NCBI GenBank assembly: GCA_903832775.1 | Contig: CAILCX010000062.1 | Coordinates: 1-64,000, forward strand | Reading direction: 5' to 3' | From: an uncultured Methylobacter sp. | GTDB lineage: Bacteria > Pseudomonadota > Gammaproteobacteria > Methylococcales > Methylomonadaceae | DNA length: 64,000 bases | Position numbers and translations under genes: made by a program | Notes under the pieces: model-generated | Databases searched by the model: none | The model's input: the letters and a program-made list of their open reading frames with translations, nothing else | Told to the model about the DNA's origin: nothing | In this document: positions 10,592 to 19,710 of the stretch, piece after piece | Numbering within the stretch: the stretch's first letter is position 1 | How the letters are laid out: every line of letters starts with the position of its first letter

Positions 10592-11602
10592 ATGAACAGT
10601 AATCTTCCTATTGGCCCGATAATGCTTGATGTTGCTGGCTTAACCCTGGCACCAGAAGAAATGGAAAAATTAAACCATCCCAATACCGGAGCGGTGATTC
10701 TTTTTTCACGCAACTATCAAGATCCTGAACAAGTTAACCAACTGATTAACAGCCTGCGTGCTGCGCGGAATGGCAAATTACTGATTGCTGTTGATCAGGA
10801 GGGCGGCCGGGTGCAACGCTTTCAACAAGGTTACACGCGGTTACCGCCAGCCTCACATTATGCTCAAGTCCCGGAGTTGGCAGAATCCGCTGGCTGGTTA
10901 ATGGCCGCCGAGTTACTGGCTGACGGCGTTGACTTCAGTTTCGCCCCGGTTCTGGATATAGATTGCGGGGTTAGCGAAATTATTGGCAATCGTTCATTTT
11001 CAGACGATCCAGTGTTGGCAACCCGTTTTTCAAGTCAGTTTAGGAAAGGCATGAATGCCGCGGGCATGGCCGCAACTGGCAAGCATTTTCCCGGACATGG
11101 CGCTGTCGCGCTGGATTCACATCTGACCTTACCGATAGACGAAAGAGATTTGGACAGTATTCGAGCAAAAGATTTGCTGCCGTTTAAACAACTGATAGAG
11201 GAAGGACTGGAAGGCATTATGCCGGCCCATGTGGTCTACTCAAAAATAGATTCAAACCCTGCCGGTTTTTCACCGTTCTGGATACAAGAGATTTTACGAA
11301 AGGAGTTAAAGTTTAATGGCACGGTATTTAGCGATGACTTAAGCATGGAGGGCGCTGCGTCTGTCGGTGACTTTCCGGAACGCGCCAGACTCGCACAACT
11401 TGCCGGCTGCGATATGATCCTGGTTTGCAACAATCCTGTTGCCGCTGAGCAGGTGCTTGATGCCTTGCCGATCAACCAAAATCCGGTCAGGGAACAGCGG
11501 CTAAATCGTATGCAAGGCAAACCGCAAATGAACCGGGATCAACTGGTGAAAAGCGAGAAATGGCAGCGCCTATCAAGCCTAATCAGTAATCAGGACTTTT
11601 AA
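10592..11602 (+). CDS. nagZ: Beta-N-acetylhexosaminidase
   Basis: 336-residue GH3 enzyme that removes N-acetylglucosamine from anhydromuropeptides in cytoplasmic peptidoglycan recycling. Motifs seen: AVDQEGGRVQRF, the family signature KHFPGHGAVALDSH with the catalytic loop His, and VFSDDLSMEGA with the nucleophile Asp. Length is normal. It heads a three-gene run with 2- and 5-base gaps to the next genes, an order also known from Pseudomonas for nagZ and the methylthioinosine phosphorylase gene. Confidence 0.96.
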   Translation: MNSNLPIGPIMLDVAGLTLAPEEMEKLNHPNTGAVILFSRNYQDPEQVNQLINSLRAARNGKLLIAVDQEGGRVQRFQQGYTRLPPASHYAQVPELAESAGWLMAAELLADGVDFSFAPVLDIDCGVSEIIGNRSFSDDPVLATRFSSQFRKGMNAAGMAATGKHFPGHGAVALDSHLTLPIDERDLDSIRAKDLLPFKQLIEEGLEGIMPAHVVYSKIDSNPAGFSPFWIQEILRKELKFNGTVFSDDLSMEGAASVGDFPERARLAQLAGCDMILVCNNPVAAEQVLDALPINQNPVREQRLNRMQGKPQMNRDQLVKSEKWQRLSSLISNQDF

Positions 11603-11604
11603 TC

Positions 11605-12144
11605 ATGCTTGAAGAAATTAAGCGCATACAGGCGACTGCTGATTTATTGCACAGCGAACAGGAGGTCGAAGTCGCCATCGATAATATGGCCAAGGCAATC
11701 AATATCGCGTTTGCCGATCACAATCCGTTATTACTTTGCGTTTTAAACGGTGGCATTCCAACCTTCGGTAAGTTATTGACCCGATTAACTATTCCGTTAA
11801 CCATAGATTCGATCAACGCAAGTCGTTATCAAAATCAGACCACAGGTGGCAGTATCGAATGGCGGGTCAAACCGCAAACACCACTCAAAGGCAGAACTGT
11901 GCTGATCGTTGACGATATCCTTGATGAAGGTATTACGCTTAAAACGATAGTCGATTATTGCCAAGAACAAGGCGCATCTGCTGTTTTTAGCGCTGTGTTA
12001 GTAGACAAAATACTCGATCACCAAAAACCGGTAAAAGCAGATTTTATAGGGCTAAGGTTAGAAAATCGGTATTTATTCGGTTACGGCATGGACTACAAAG
12101 GCTATTTACGAAATGCTCCAGGAATTTTCGCCTGCAAGGAATAA
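11605..12144 (+). CDS. Hypoxanthine-guanine phosphoribosyltransferase
   Basis: 179-residue type I phosphoribosyltransferase. The PRPP loop VLIVDDILDEGIT is intact, and LLCVLNGGIPTFGKLL provides the pyrophosphate loop. It should salvage hypoxanthine (and possibly guanine) to the nucleotide. Its placement two bases after nagZ and five before the methylthioinosine phosphorylase, which releases hypoxanthine, makes a purine-salvage role coherent. Confidence 0.92.
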   Translation: MLEEIKRIQATADLLHSEQEVEVAIDNMAKAINIAFADHNPLLLCVLNGGIPTFGKLLTRLTIPLTIDSINASRYQNQTTGGSIEWRVKPQTPLKGRTVLIVDDILDEGITLKTIVDYCQEQGASAVFSAVLVDKILDHQKPVKADFIGLRLENRYLFGYGMDYKGYLRNAPGIFACKE

Positions 12145-12149
12145 ACAAC

Positions 12150-12887
12150 ATGACTAAATTAGCGATCATTGGTGGCACTGGTCTGACGCACCTTGAAGGT
12201 TTAAACATCATAAAGCATGAGCAAATAAACACGCCTTACGGCTCACCTTCTGCTGAGATTGTTACCGGTGAACTTAATCAATGTCAGATTATCTTTTTGG
12301 CCAGGCACGGCAATCCACACTTGATTGCACCGCACAAAATAAATTATCGGGCTAATCTCTGGGCGCTAAAGCAACTTGGCGTTGAGCAGATTATTGCTGT
12401 TGCCGCTGTAGGTGGTATTAGCAGAGACATGGCGCCAGCACATCTTGCCATTCCTGATCAGATTATTGATTACAGCTATGGCCGAAAACATACTTTTTTT
12501 GAAGAGGAGGCCGTCACTCATATTGATTTTACTTATCCGTACAATCAAGAGCTACGTTCTCGTCTGATTTGTGCTGCAGTAAAAGCCGATATAAAAATTA
12601 GCCCACTAGGAACCTATGGTTGCACGCAAGGTCCTCGCCTGGAAACTGCGGCAGAAATACGGCGTATGGAAAAAGACGGTTGCGACCTTGTTGGCATGAC
12701 CGGTATGCCGGAAGCGGCTTTGGCTAAAGAACTGGGTATAGCTTATGCGTCAATCAGTGTAGTCGCGAACTGGGCTGCAGGAAAAGCTGAGGGAGAAATT
12801 ACCATGGCAGAAATCGAGCGGCATCTCCATAAAGGCATGGCTAATACCGCTGAATTACTGAAGGCTTTTGTGGGTTGGGAACGATAA
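12150..12887 (+). CDS. S-methyl-5'-thioinosine phosphorylase
   Basis: 245-residue member of the MtnP/PNP family. Seen: IIGGTGLTHLEGL (phosphate site), FLARHGNPHLIAPHKINYRAN, GTYGCTQGPRLETAAEI, and DLVGMTGMPEAALAKELG. The pattern LVGMTGMPE is typical of the inosine-specific (MTIP) group rather than the adenosine-specific MTAP. It would split methylthioinosine to hypoxanthine and methylthioribose-1-phosphate, feeding the phosphoribosyltransferase encoded just upstream. Confidence 0.9.
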   Translation: MTKLAIIGGTGLTHLEGLNIIKHEQINTPYGSPSAEIVTGELNQCQIIFLARHGNPHLIAPHKINYRANLWALKQLGVEQIIAVAAVGGISRDMAPAHLAIPDQIIDYSYGRKHTFFEEEAVTHIDFTYPYNQELRSRLICAAVKADIKISPLGTYGCTQGPRLETAAEIRRMEKDGCDLVGMTGMPEAALAKELGIAYASISVVANWAAGKAEGEITMAEIERHLHKGMANTAELLKAFVGWER

Positions 12888-12977
12888 TAAATTCCTGAGA
12901 GCGATGCCTAAGACGCGACTAATGTTTCAGCACGCGACGAATGCATAACTCCCGCAACTTGCTTTAATTCATTAAAA

Positions 12978-13457
12978 TTAATGATGGCAACCGGCGCCAT
13001 GAATATGGCCATGGGACATTTCTTCTTTAGTCGAAGGTCTTATTTCTACAACTTCCACATCAAAAGTTAAAGGGACTCCTGCCAGTGCATGATTACCGTC
13101 AATAGTAATTTGATCACCCTCAATTTTAACGACAGTCACTTCACCAGCACCGGAACCAAGATCAGCATGAAATTGCATACCCAGTTCAATTTCATCAATG
13201 CCTTCAAACATTTCACGAGGGATAACCTGAATCATCTCATCACTTTGTTCACCATAGGCATCTTCAGCAGCAATACGAACTTTAAATTTGTCACCAACTG
13301 CTTTGCCATATAGGGCATCTTCCAGACCGGAAATAATATTTCCTGTGCCATGCAAATAAACCAAAGCCTCATCACCTATTGAACTATCAAGAACTTCGCC
13401 TTCGTCGTTAGTCAAAGTGTAGTGAATTGAAACCGCCATATTGTCAGCTACTTGCAT
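12978..13457 (-). CDS. slyD: FKBP-type peptidyl-prolyl isomerase SlyD
   Basis: 159 residues. The FKBP part (YTLTNDEGEVLDSS, and YLHGTGNIISGLEDALYG) flanks an IF chaperone insert (about 70-125, with AEDAYGEQ and FEGIDEIELG). The tail is a short His cluster (HGHIHGAGCHH), much shorter than the metal-binding tail of E. coli SlyD but able to bind Ni or other metal in principle. It acts as a folding factor and possibly in metalloenzyme maturation. Confidence 0.95.
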   Translation of the reverse strand: MQVADNMAVSIHYTLTNDEGEVLDSSIGDEALVYLHGTGNIISGLEDALYGKAVGDKFKVRIAAEDAYGEQSDEMIQVIPREMFEGIDEIELGMQFHADLGSGAGEVTVVKIEGDQITIDGNHALAGVPLTFDVEVVEIRPSTKEEMSHGHIHGAGCHH

Positions 13458-13610
13458 GGTAAAAACCTATTTGTAATTTAAAAGCGGGATATGATAGAGA
13501 GTTATAACCTTTTTGTCTGAAAATATTTCAAATGATTGGGTTAATGTAATGTCTAGGAGTGAGTTTAAAGATAGTAATGCTTCGTGTAAATAATGGGATT
13601 TATCGTTGAT

Positions 13611-15425
13611 CTATAATATTTTTTCTATTTGAAATACACTTTGTTCCAGCAAATGTTCACTCGGTCTACCAAAAATATAACCTTGCCCATAATTAACCCC
13701 AATTTTTCTTAAAAGACTAATTGCTTCAGGGGTTTCAACAAATTCAGCGATGGTTTTTTTGCCCATTTTATTGGCAATCTGATGCATGGAGCGAACCAAC
13801 ATCTGGTCGGTTTCATCATTAACAAGATTGGAAATAAATTGACCATCGATTTTTACGTAATCTACCGGGAATGTTTTAAGGTAGTTAAAAGAACAAAAAC
13901 CTGCGCCGAAATCATCCAAAGCAAAACGGCAACCCAAGGCACGAATTCTATTAATCATAGAGCGGGTTTGTTTATAATTTTCTACGGCTGCGGTCTCGGT
14001 AATTTCAAATGTTAAGCGTTCGGCTCTAACGCCTGTCATTTCAAGCTTTTGCTTGATCATCGGCAATAAAGAAAGATCCTGGAAAGCAACACTTGAAAGA
14101 TTGATCGCCAAACATATATGAGCCAGTCGGGGTGGTAATGCTGCAAGATAATCAATAGCTTTTTCAACTACCCATAAATCAATACCGTGTATTAATCCCA
14201 TTCTTTCGGCTGCAGGAATAAACTCGTAAGGCTCAATTACGGCTCCGGTTTCATTTCTTAAACGTATTAATACTTCATAATGAGAAATCTCGCCATTGCT
14301 CAGTTTAACAATGGGTTGAAATACCAGGAAGAAGCGCTCTTTTATCAAGGCTTCTCTTAGAATCGGCACCCAATATATATCTCGATGCCTTTCCCTGACT
14401 ACCGTATCTTCTATATCATATTTCCAAACCTTGTTTCTTCCGTAAGTTTTGGCCATACAACAGGCCTGATGAGCCTGAGAAATCAATTCGCGTGGATGCA
14501 CCATTGTTTTTGATGAGTTCAGAGAACTTAGTCCAATAGACGCGGTAATATTGTAGGCAATCGACCCAATAACAAAACGAAAGTCATCCAATCCGGTTAA
14601 AATCTTTTGCGACCAAGATTCTGCTTGTTGAAGGGTGCAATTAACCAGGAAAAGACCAAATTTATCCGAATCAATTCTCGCCAAAACCCCAACATCATTT
14701 AACGTTTTTCTTATTAAAGAGATTACTTCTATGAGTAAACGGTCACCAACATCAAAACCTTCCAATTCATTTAACAAGCTAAAACGGTCAAGGTCAATAA
14801 ACAATAATGCGCTGTCCAGAGAAAAGTGCCTGCTTATATTTCTGCTCAATGTTAGCTGGATGTGCTGTTCCAAACTGCTTCTATTCAACAGTCCAGTTAA
14901 TTCGTCATGTATAACTAAATACTGAATTCGGGCATCTATGAGTTTTCTTTCGGCTAATTCTGTAAGTAAAATTTCTTGTTGCTTGTAGCGTAAATATTTT
15001 TCATTTCTAAGTAGCGTAAAAAATTTAACGGCCATTAAAAACTCGATCGAACTAAAGTTTTTGTTTATGGAGTAAACCATTTTCTTGCTAGATAAAAGGG
15101 GGTCTTCTTCTGTTGAAAAGGGATCACTTTTTAAAACGATGACTGGAATAAATACACCGCCTTCCTCATCTGAAAAAGACTCACATAAAACATTAACCTG
15201 ACACTCTGGTAAATCTTCATTGATAATAATCAGGCTTATAGCTTCGGGATTTTCGTAATACAATCGGGTGATTTTATAAACTTCAGAGCCATTAACGGCA
15301 AACTTGAAATTGTAAAATCCATTATTTTGCAATTCATTAGTTAGCCTTGCTACTACAGACTCATTGGTCTCTGCAATAACAATAATCTCTTGTTTACGTG
15401 AATCCAAAACCACAGTAATCTCCAA
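13611..15425 (-). CDS. c-di-GMP phosphodiesterase-type GGDEF-EAL protein with receiver-like N-terminus
   Basis: 604 residues. The N-terminal 1-140 has a receiver-like fold pattern (IIVIAET, LIIINEDLP, FIPVIVLKS) without the full acidic pocket. The GGDEF domain (about 165-335) is degenerate: IDSDKF at 251-256 replaces GGDEF, so cyclase activity is unlikely. The EAL domain (about 355-600) keeps EVLIR (384), INLSS, FEITET, LDDFGAGF, YVKIDGQF, AEFVET and GQGYIFGRP, so it should hydrolyse c-di-GMP. It is divergent from the HDOD gene at 15678. Confidence 0.93.
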   Translation of the reverse strand: MEITVVLDSRKQEIIVIAETNESVVARLTNELQNNGFYNFKFAVNGSEVYKITRLYYENPEAISLIIINEDLPECQVNVLCESFSDEEGGVFIPVIVLKSDPFSTEEDPLLSSKKMVYSINKNFSSIEFLMAVKFFTLLRNEKYLRYKQQEILLTELAERKLIDARIQYLVIHDELTGLLNRSSLEQHIQLTLSRNISRHFSLDSALLFIDLDRFSLLNELEGFDVGDRLLIEVISLIRKTLNDVGVLARIDSDKFGLFLVNCTLQQAESWSQKILTGLDDFRFVIGSIAYNITASIGLSSLNSSKTMVHPRELISQAHQACCMAKTYGRNKVWKYDIEDTVVRERHRDIYWVPILREALIKERFFLVFQPIVKLSNGEISHYEVLIRLRNETGAVIEPYEFIPAAERMGLIHGIDLWVVEKAIDYLAALPPRLAHICLAINLSSVAFQDLSLLPMIKQKLEMTGVRAERLTFEITETAAVENYKQTRSMINRIRALGCRFALDDFGAGFCSFNYLKTFPVDYVKIDGQFISNLVNDETDQMLVRSMHQIANKMGKKTIAEFVETPEAISLLRKIGVNYGQGYIFGRPSEHLLEQSVFQIEKIL

Positions 15426-15677
15426 ACAGTATTTTCAGGTGTATTATTCGATTAGCATAAATTTGCTAGAAATCATCGGCCAAAAACTATCGGCACGTAC
15501 ATAATTTCAGAAGCCCTGTTTATATTTTTATTGCTTCCAAAGCCCAAACTGTCTAAATTATCCATACTACTTATAATATTTTTATTAATATTGTTTCAAA
15601 TTAGAGTTTGCTTTAAAAGCACTAACTTGATTTTAGACTACATTCATAGATTATAGACAATAATAATTAAATTTTTT
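15426..15677. promoter_or_regulatory. Divergent intergenic region
   Basis: About 250 AT-rich bases between the divergent EAL and HDOD genes must contain both promoters. No specific operator or strong promoter could be singled out by eye. Confidence 0.3.
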
Positions 15678-16517
15678 ATGTTACCGCCAACTTTTTCTAA
15701 TTTAATAATTTCAGATTTATTTAAGGGAGATCTTCAACTAACCTCCCCACCCAGTATCTATTTTGAATTGCAGAAAACAATTGAAAATCCAGATAAATCG
15801 ATTTCGGATGTTGGTTTTATCATTGAACAAGACCAAGCGTTATCAATACGAATGCTGAAAATTGTTAACAGTGCCTTTTTCGGACTTCCTCAGCCTATCG
15901 CCTCAATTAAACGAGCTATTAGCATTATTGGTGTTCAGTCATTACAGCACCTGGTATTAGCTACGGTTGTTATCGATAAGTTTTCTTCGATGCCAGGCGG
16001 CTTGCCTTCTATTCATGATTTTTGGGCCAGAAGTCTTCGCTGCGCGCTTATCAGTAAAGAGCTCTGCCTATACCGAAACAGCAAGTTTGATTTTGAAGAG
16101 ATATTCATTTGCGGTTTATTACACGATATTGGGCAACTGGTTTTTTATCGGAGAATTCCGGAGCTAGCTCGTCAGATTGGATTATTAGTTGAAGCAAGTA
16201 GCTTGGATGAGGTTGATACAGAAAACAATATATTGGGGTTTAATCATTATCAGGCGGGAACTGAATTGGCAAAATTATGGAAACTGCCGGAAATAATAAT
16301 TGCAACTATCAGTCAACATAATAATCCTGATCATACCAGTCAATTTGCGGGAGCCGCATCAATCATAGCAACCGCTAATTATCTGTGTAAAATGGATCTC
16401 GACAACTCTTATAGCAACAGCATTTGCAACGATATACCTCAGAATGTTTTGACTGGCATTGTTGAGGAAGCCGAAAATCAATTTGAAGCAGTATTTAGCC
16501 TGTTTTATCCGGGTTGA
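15678..16517 (+). CDS. HDOD domain signalling protein
   Basis: 279 residues forming one HDOD domain, a relative of HD hydrolases used in signalling. Seen: LTSPPSIYFELQKTIENPDKS, LSIRMLKIVNSAFFGLPQPI, IKRAISIIGVQSLQHLVLA, FICGLLHDIGQLVFY and LWKLPEIIIATISQHNNP, all typical for HDOD. There is no attached receiver or cyclase domain. It is divergent from a c-di-GMP phosphodiesterase gene and may act in the same pathway, which is inference. Confidence 0.92.
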   Translation: MLPPTFSNLIISDLFKGDLQLTSPPSIYFELQKTIENPDKSISDVGFIIEQDQALSIRMLKIVNSAFFGLPQPIASIKRAISIIGVQSLQHLVLATVVIDKFSSMPGGLPSIHDFWARSLRCALISKELCLYRNSKFDFEEIFICGLLHDIGQLVFYRRIPELARQIGLLVEASSLDEVDTENNILGFNHYQAGTELAKLWKLPEIIIATISQHNNPDHTSQFAGAASIIATANYLCKMDLDNSYSNSICNDIPQNVLTGIVEEAENQFEAVFSLFYPG

Positions 16518-16520
16518 TAA

Positions 16521-16567
16521 GTTCGCTCAGACTTTGAAACCATTGGTTCAGGCTTGTCTTAGCGAAC
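16521..16567. terminator. Hairpin between convergent genes
   Basis: GTTCGCTCAGAC (16521-16532) pairs with GTCTTAGCGAAC (16556-16567) at 11 of 12 positions. It lies between the convergent HDOD and Fae-like genes, so it may end both transcripts. There is no clear T-run. Confidence 0.45.
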
Positions 16568-16623
16568 GAATCAAATTTAGTGGCTATTTATCTAACTGTT
16601 TCTCTTACTAGTCAGATTTAAAT

Positions 16624-17175
16624 TTACCACTGGGACTCGCCAGTTTCAGGATCGTACATTTCGTGAGAAATTGTATGTCTGTTTGCGATTAGTTCTTCAA
16701 TGCTGGGCGATAAGGTCATGGCGCGAGAGATTGCTAATTTCATCGCTTCATAATTGGTGCGATATAAATCCTTTCTATCCAGATCAGGATTTGTAGCGCA
16801 TTCAGGAGCAATCCACAACATTGCAATAATACACAGGTCGTTAGCTTTATCTGCAGGAATAACACCGGCAATGACACTGTCCAGGACCGCATCTGCGACC
16901 GCTGATTGAACGGGGCCGCCAAACAGATTGACATAATCAGTGGATTTGATGGTGACCTTTGGAACCATGATTGTTGCTGGCCGTACTTGCTGATTACAAG
17001 CCCGAATTGCAAACATGCGGGTATGACCGGCAGTTTGTCCCATCAGATTGGCAAAAGCGTTACCAACCGGCCCTTTTACGCTACCGATAAGTATTTCAGG
17101 CATTGCATCTGTACCTTGACCGTCACTTGCAAACACCGTCGCTTCACCGGTTCTAAACCAAATTGTATCTGACAT
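16624..17175 (-). CDS. Formaldehyde-activating enzyme (Fae) family paralog
   Basis: 183 residues of the Fae family, whose main members condense formaldehyde with tetrahydromethanopterin. Family landmarks: RTGEATVFASDG, NAFANLMGQTAGHT, RPATIMVPKVTIKS, GVIPADKANDLCI and RTNYEAMKLAISRAM. In true Fae the catalytic His lies in AHIDLIIG; here the aligned stretch is AMPEILIG, so His is replaced by Met25. A C-terminal extension ends DPETGESQW. It is therefore probably a Fae homolog of altered function, not the main formaldehyde enzyme. It is divergent from an aldehyde dehydrogenase. Confidence 0.9.
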   Translation of the reverse strand: MSDTIWFRTGEATVFASDGQGTDAMPEILIGSVKGPVGNAFANLMGQTAGHTRMFAIRACNQQVRPATIMVPKVTIKSTDYVNLFGGPVQSAVADAVLDSVIAGVIPADKANDLCIIAMLWIAPECATNPDLDRKDLYRTNYEAMKLAISRAMTLSPSIEELIANRHTISHEMYDPETGESQW

Positions 17176-17358
17176 TAACGTTCTCCAAACAATTTTAAAA
17201 TTCCATTCTATGCTGTATGGGGCAGAAGGAGCAAGGTTGAAAGCTCACAACAAATCTCTGCTCAAGGTTCAAGCCTTTAGTTTCGAAATGATCTTTTCAT
17301 AACCGGTCATCATGTTAGAATCGACTGTCGCCCGTTAATAATATTTTAGGAGTAAGCC

Positions 17359-18879
17359 ATGCTTTATATCGAACCCAATCAAACCGGCTGTAAAGTAAAC
17401 TTCAAAGCCCGGTATCAAAATTTTATCGGCGGGCATTGGGTAGATCCTGTCGATGGGCTTTATTTTGAAAACTCCAGTCCGACCAACGGCAAAGTATTCT
17501 GTGAAATACCGCGTTCAAATGCCAAAGACATTGAACATGCTCTGGATGCTGCCCATGCTGCCAAAACTGCCTGGGGAGAAACATCGGTTACTGAACGGTC
17601 AAACATACTGTTAAAAATAGCTGACCGCATCGAAGCTAATCTTGAAACACTGGCGGTTGCGGAAACTTGGGATAACGGTAAGGCTGTTCGAGAAACATTG
17701 GCAGCGGACATTCCGCTATGTGTTGATCACTTTCGCTACTTTGCCGGCTGCATTCGTGCTCAGGAAGGTTCAATCGGCGAGATTGATAAAAATACCATTG
17801 CCTATCATTTTCATGAACCCTTGGGCGTAGTCGGGCAAATTATTCCCTGGAACTTTCCGTTGCTTATGGCCTGTTGGAAGCTGGCGCCGGCTATTGCCGC
17901 TGGCAATTGTGTGGTCATGAAACCGGCTGAGCAAACGCCGGCGTCTATTTTGGTTTTGATGGAAGTGATTGAAGACTTGATTCCCGCTGGTGTTATCAAT
18001 ATTGTCAACGGCTATGGTTCGGAAGCTGGACAAGCCTTGGCGACCAGCACCCGGATTGCAAAAATCGCTTTCACCGGCTCGACACCGATCGGCTCACATA
18101 TTCTAAAATGCGCGGCTGAAAATATTATTCCCTCAACCGTTGAGCTGGGAGGAAAATCACCGAATATCTTTTTTGCAGATGTTCTGGAACAGGAAGACGA
18201 GTTTGTCAGTAAGTGTATTGAAGGAGCGGTGCTGGCATTTTTTAATCAGGGTGAAGTGTGTACCTGTCCGTCACGCCTGTTGATTCAAGAGTCTATTTAT
18301 GACGAGTTTATCGCTAAAGTCATAGCCCGTTCCAAGCAAATTAAACGCGGCAACCCACTGGATACGGAAACCATGGTCGGTGCGCAAGCCTCTAAGCAAC
18401 AGTTTGATAAAGTCCTTGGCTACGTGCAAATTGGCAAAGAGGAGGGTGCTGAAGTTTTATTGGGTGGTAAGATTGCGTCAGTTGGCAGTGGCTTTTCGGA
18501 AGGTTACTACATTGAGCCAACGATCATGAAGGGCGGCAATAAAATGCGCATCTTTCAGGAAGAAATTTTTGGCCCGGTCATATCGGTAACTACTTTTAAA
18601 GATGAAGCGGAAGCTCTGGCGATAGCCAACGACACACAATTTGGTCTTGGCGCAGGTCTTTGGACGCGAGACATGAACCGAGCCTATCGAATGGGACGAG
18701 GCATTCAAGCCGGTCGTGTTTGGGTGAATTGTTACCATCATTATCCGGCACATGCGGCCTTTGGCGGTTACAAAAAATCAGGTATAGGCCGCGAAAACCA
18801 TAAGATGATGCTGGACCATTATCAGCAAACCAAAAATATGCTGGTTAGCTACGACATTAATCCTTTGGGATTTTTCTAA
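17359..18879 (+). CDS. NAD-dependent aldehyde dehydrogenase (ExaC/AldB type)
   Basis: 506 residues. Seen: [20 protein letters not shown] (cofactor region), [12 protein letters not shown], the catalytic Glu in [12 protein letters not shown], the nucleophile Cys in [14 protein letters not shown], and PFGG-like [14 protein letters not shown] near the end. Length and the [12 protein letters not shown] form match acetaldehyde dehydrogenases that work with alcohol oxidation. In a methylotroph it could oxidise acetaldehyde or other aldehydes. TTTTAGGAGTAAGCC upstream is a strong ribosome site. Confidence 0.93.
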   Translation: MLYIEPNQTGCKVNFKARYQNFIGGHWVDPVDGLYFENSSPTNGKVFCEIPRSNAKDIEHALDAAHAAKTAWGETSVTERSNILLKIADRIEANLETLAVAETWDNGKAVRETLAADIPLCVDHFRYFAGCIRAQEGSIGEIDKNTIAYHFHEPLGVVGQIIPWNFPLLMACWKLAPAIAAGNCVVMKPAEQTPASILVLMEVIEDLIPAGVINIVNGYGSEAGQALATSTRIAKIAFTGSTPIGSHILKCAAENIIPSTVELGGKSPNIFFADVLEQEDEFVSKCIEGAVLAFFNQGEVCTCPSRLLIQESIYDEFIAKVIARSKQIKRGNPLDTETMVGAQASKQQFDKVLGYVQIGKEEGAEVLLGGKIASVGSGFSEGYYIEPTIMKGGNKMRIFQEEIFGPVISVTTFKDEAEALAIANDTQFGLGAGLWTRDMNRAYRMGRGIQAGRVWVNCYHHYPAHAAFGGYKKSGIGRENHKMMLDHYQQTKNMLVSYDINPLGFF

Positions 18880-18915
18880 AACTTTTTGCTGCTTAGTTTT
18901 GTTTAAACTAAAGCT

Positions 18916-18945
18916 AAGCACTTCGGGTTTTGGTCCCGAGTGCTT
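18916..18945. terminator. Bidirectional hairpin after the aldehyde dehydrogenase
   Basis: AAGCACTTCGGG pairs with CCCGAGTGCTT around a TTTTGGT loop. It lies between convergent genes (aldehyde dehydrogenase and cysH). No long T-tract follows on either strand, so the assignment is moderate. Confidence 0.55.
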
Positions 18946-18955
18946 GGCATGTATG

Positions 18956-19675
18956 TTATTTGTTCAAATTTCCCGCATGTAAACCGCATTCTTTTTTTGC
19001 ACCGGACTCCCACCACCATCGTCCAACTCTTTCATGTTGATTTGGTAATACAGTGCGGGTGCATGGTTCGCAGCCTATGCTGATAAAGCCTTTTTCGTGT
19101 AAGTCGTTATAAGGCACTTGATAGGCTTCAATATAATCCCAGACTTGAGCCGAACTCCAGTTTAATAAGGGATTAAATTTAACCAACTGATGATTGTCAG
19201 TGGAAAAAGCGGTATCGATCTGTATTTCCGGAACAGCTTGCCGAGTATCTTGACTTTGGTCTTTACGTTGACCGGTAATCCAGGCATCGACATGTGTCAG
19301 CTTGCGCTTTAAAGGTTCAACTTTACGGATACCGCAACATTCCTGATGACCGTCTTCATAAAAACTGAACAGACCTTTGCTTTTAACAAAACCATCCAAT
19401 AAATCCCTGTTCGGGGTCAACAGTTCAATGTCGATTTGATAATTTTTCCGGACTTTTTCGATAAAACGATAGGTTTCAGGATGCAGACGTCCGGTATCTA
19501 GAGAAAAAACCTGAAGGTCTTTTCTAATCGCCAACGCCATATCTATTAAAACTACGTCTTCGGCGCCACTGAAAGAAATCGCTATATTATCGAAAAGCTC
19601 AAAGGCTTTTTTCAATATGACGCGCGGATTTTTGCCATCCAGTTCGGTTTGTAATTGTTCTATATCGAGGGTCAT
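18956..19675 (-). CDS. cysH: Adenylyl-sulfate (APS) reductase, assimilatory
   Basis: 239 residues. It reduces activated sulfate to sulfite using thioredoxin. The P-loop-like [14 protein letters not shown] starts the fold. Two Cys pairs, ECCGIRK and GCEPCTR, are the [4Fe-4S] ligands that mark the APS-using type, and KKECGLHAG carries the catalytic Cys. [14 protein letters not shown] is the substrate loop. The gene is downstream of gshA on the same strand with a 35-base gap, which suggests a shared sulfur and thiol role. Confidence 0.94.
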   Translation of the reverse strand: MTLDIEQLQTELDGKNPRVILKKAFELFDNIAISFSGAEDVVLIDMALAIRKDLQVFSLDTGRLHPETYRFIEKVRKNYQIDIELLTPNRDLLDGFVKSKGLFSFYEDGHQECCGIRKVEPLKRKLTHVDAWITGQRKDQSQDTRQAVPEIQIDTAFSTDNHQLVKFNPLLNWSSAQVWDYIEAYQVPYNDLHEKGFISIGCEPCTRTVLPNQHERVGRWWWESGAKKECGLHAGNLNK

Positions 19676-19710
19676 TGTGAGATGTTATCCAGGTTGCTGC
19701 GCTTTGGGCT

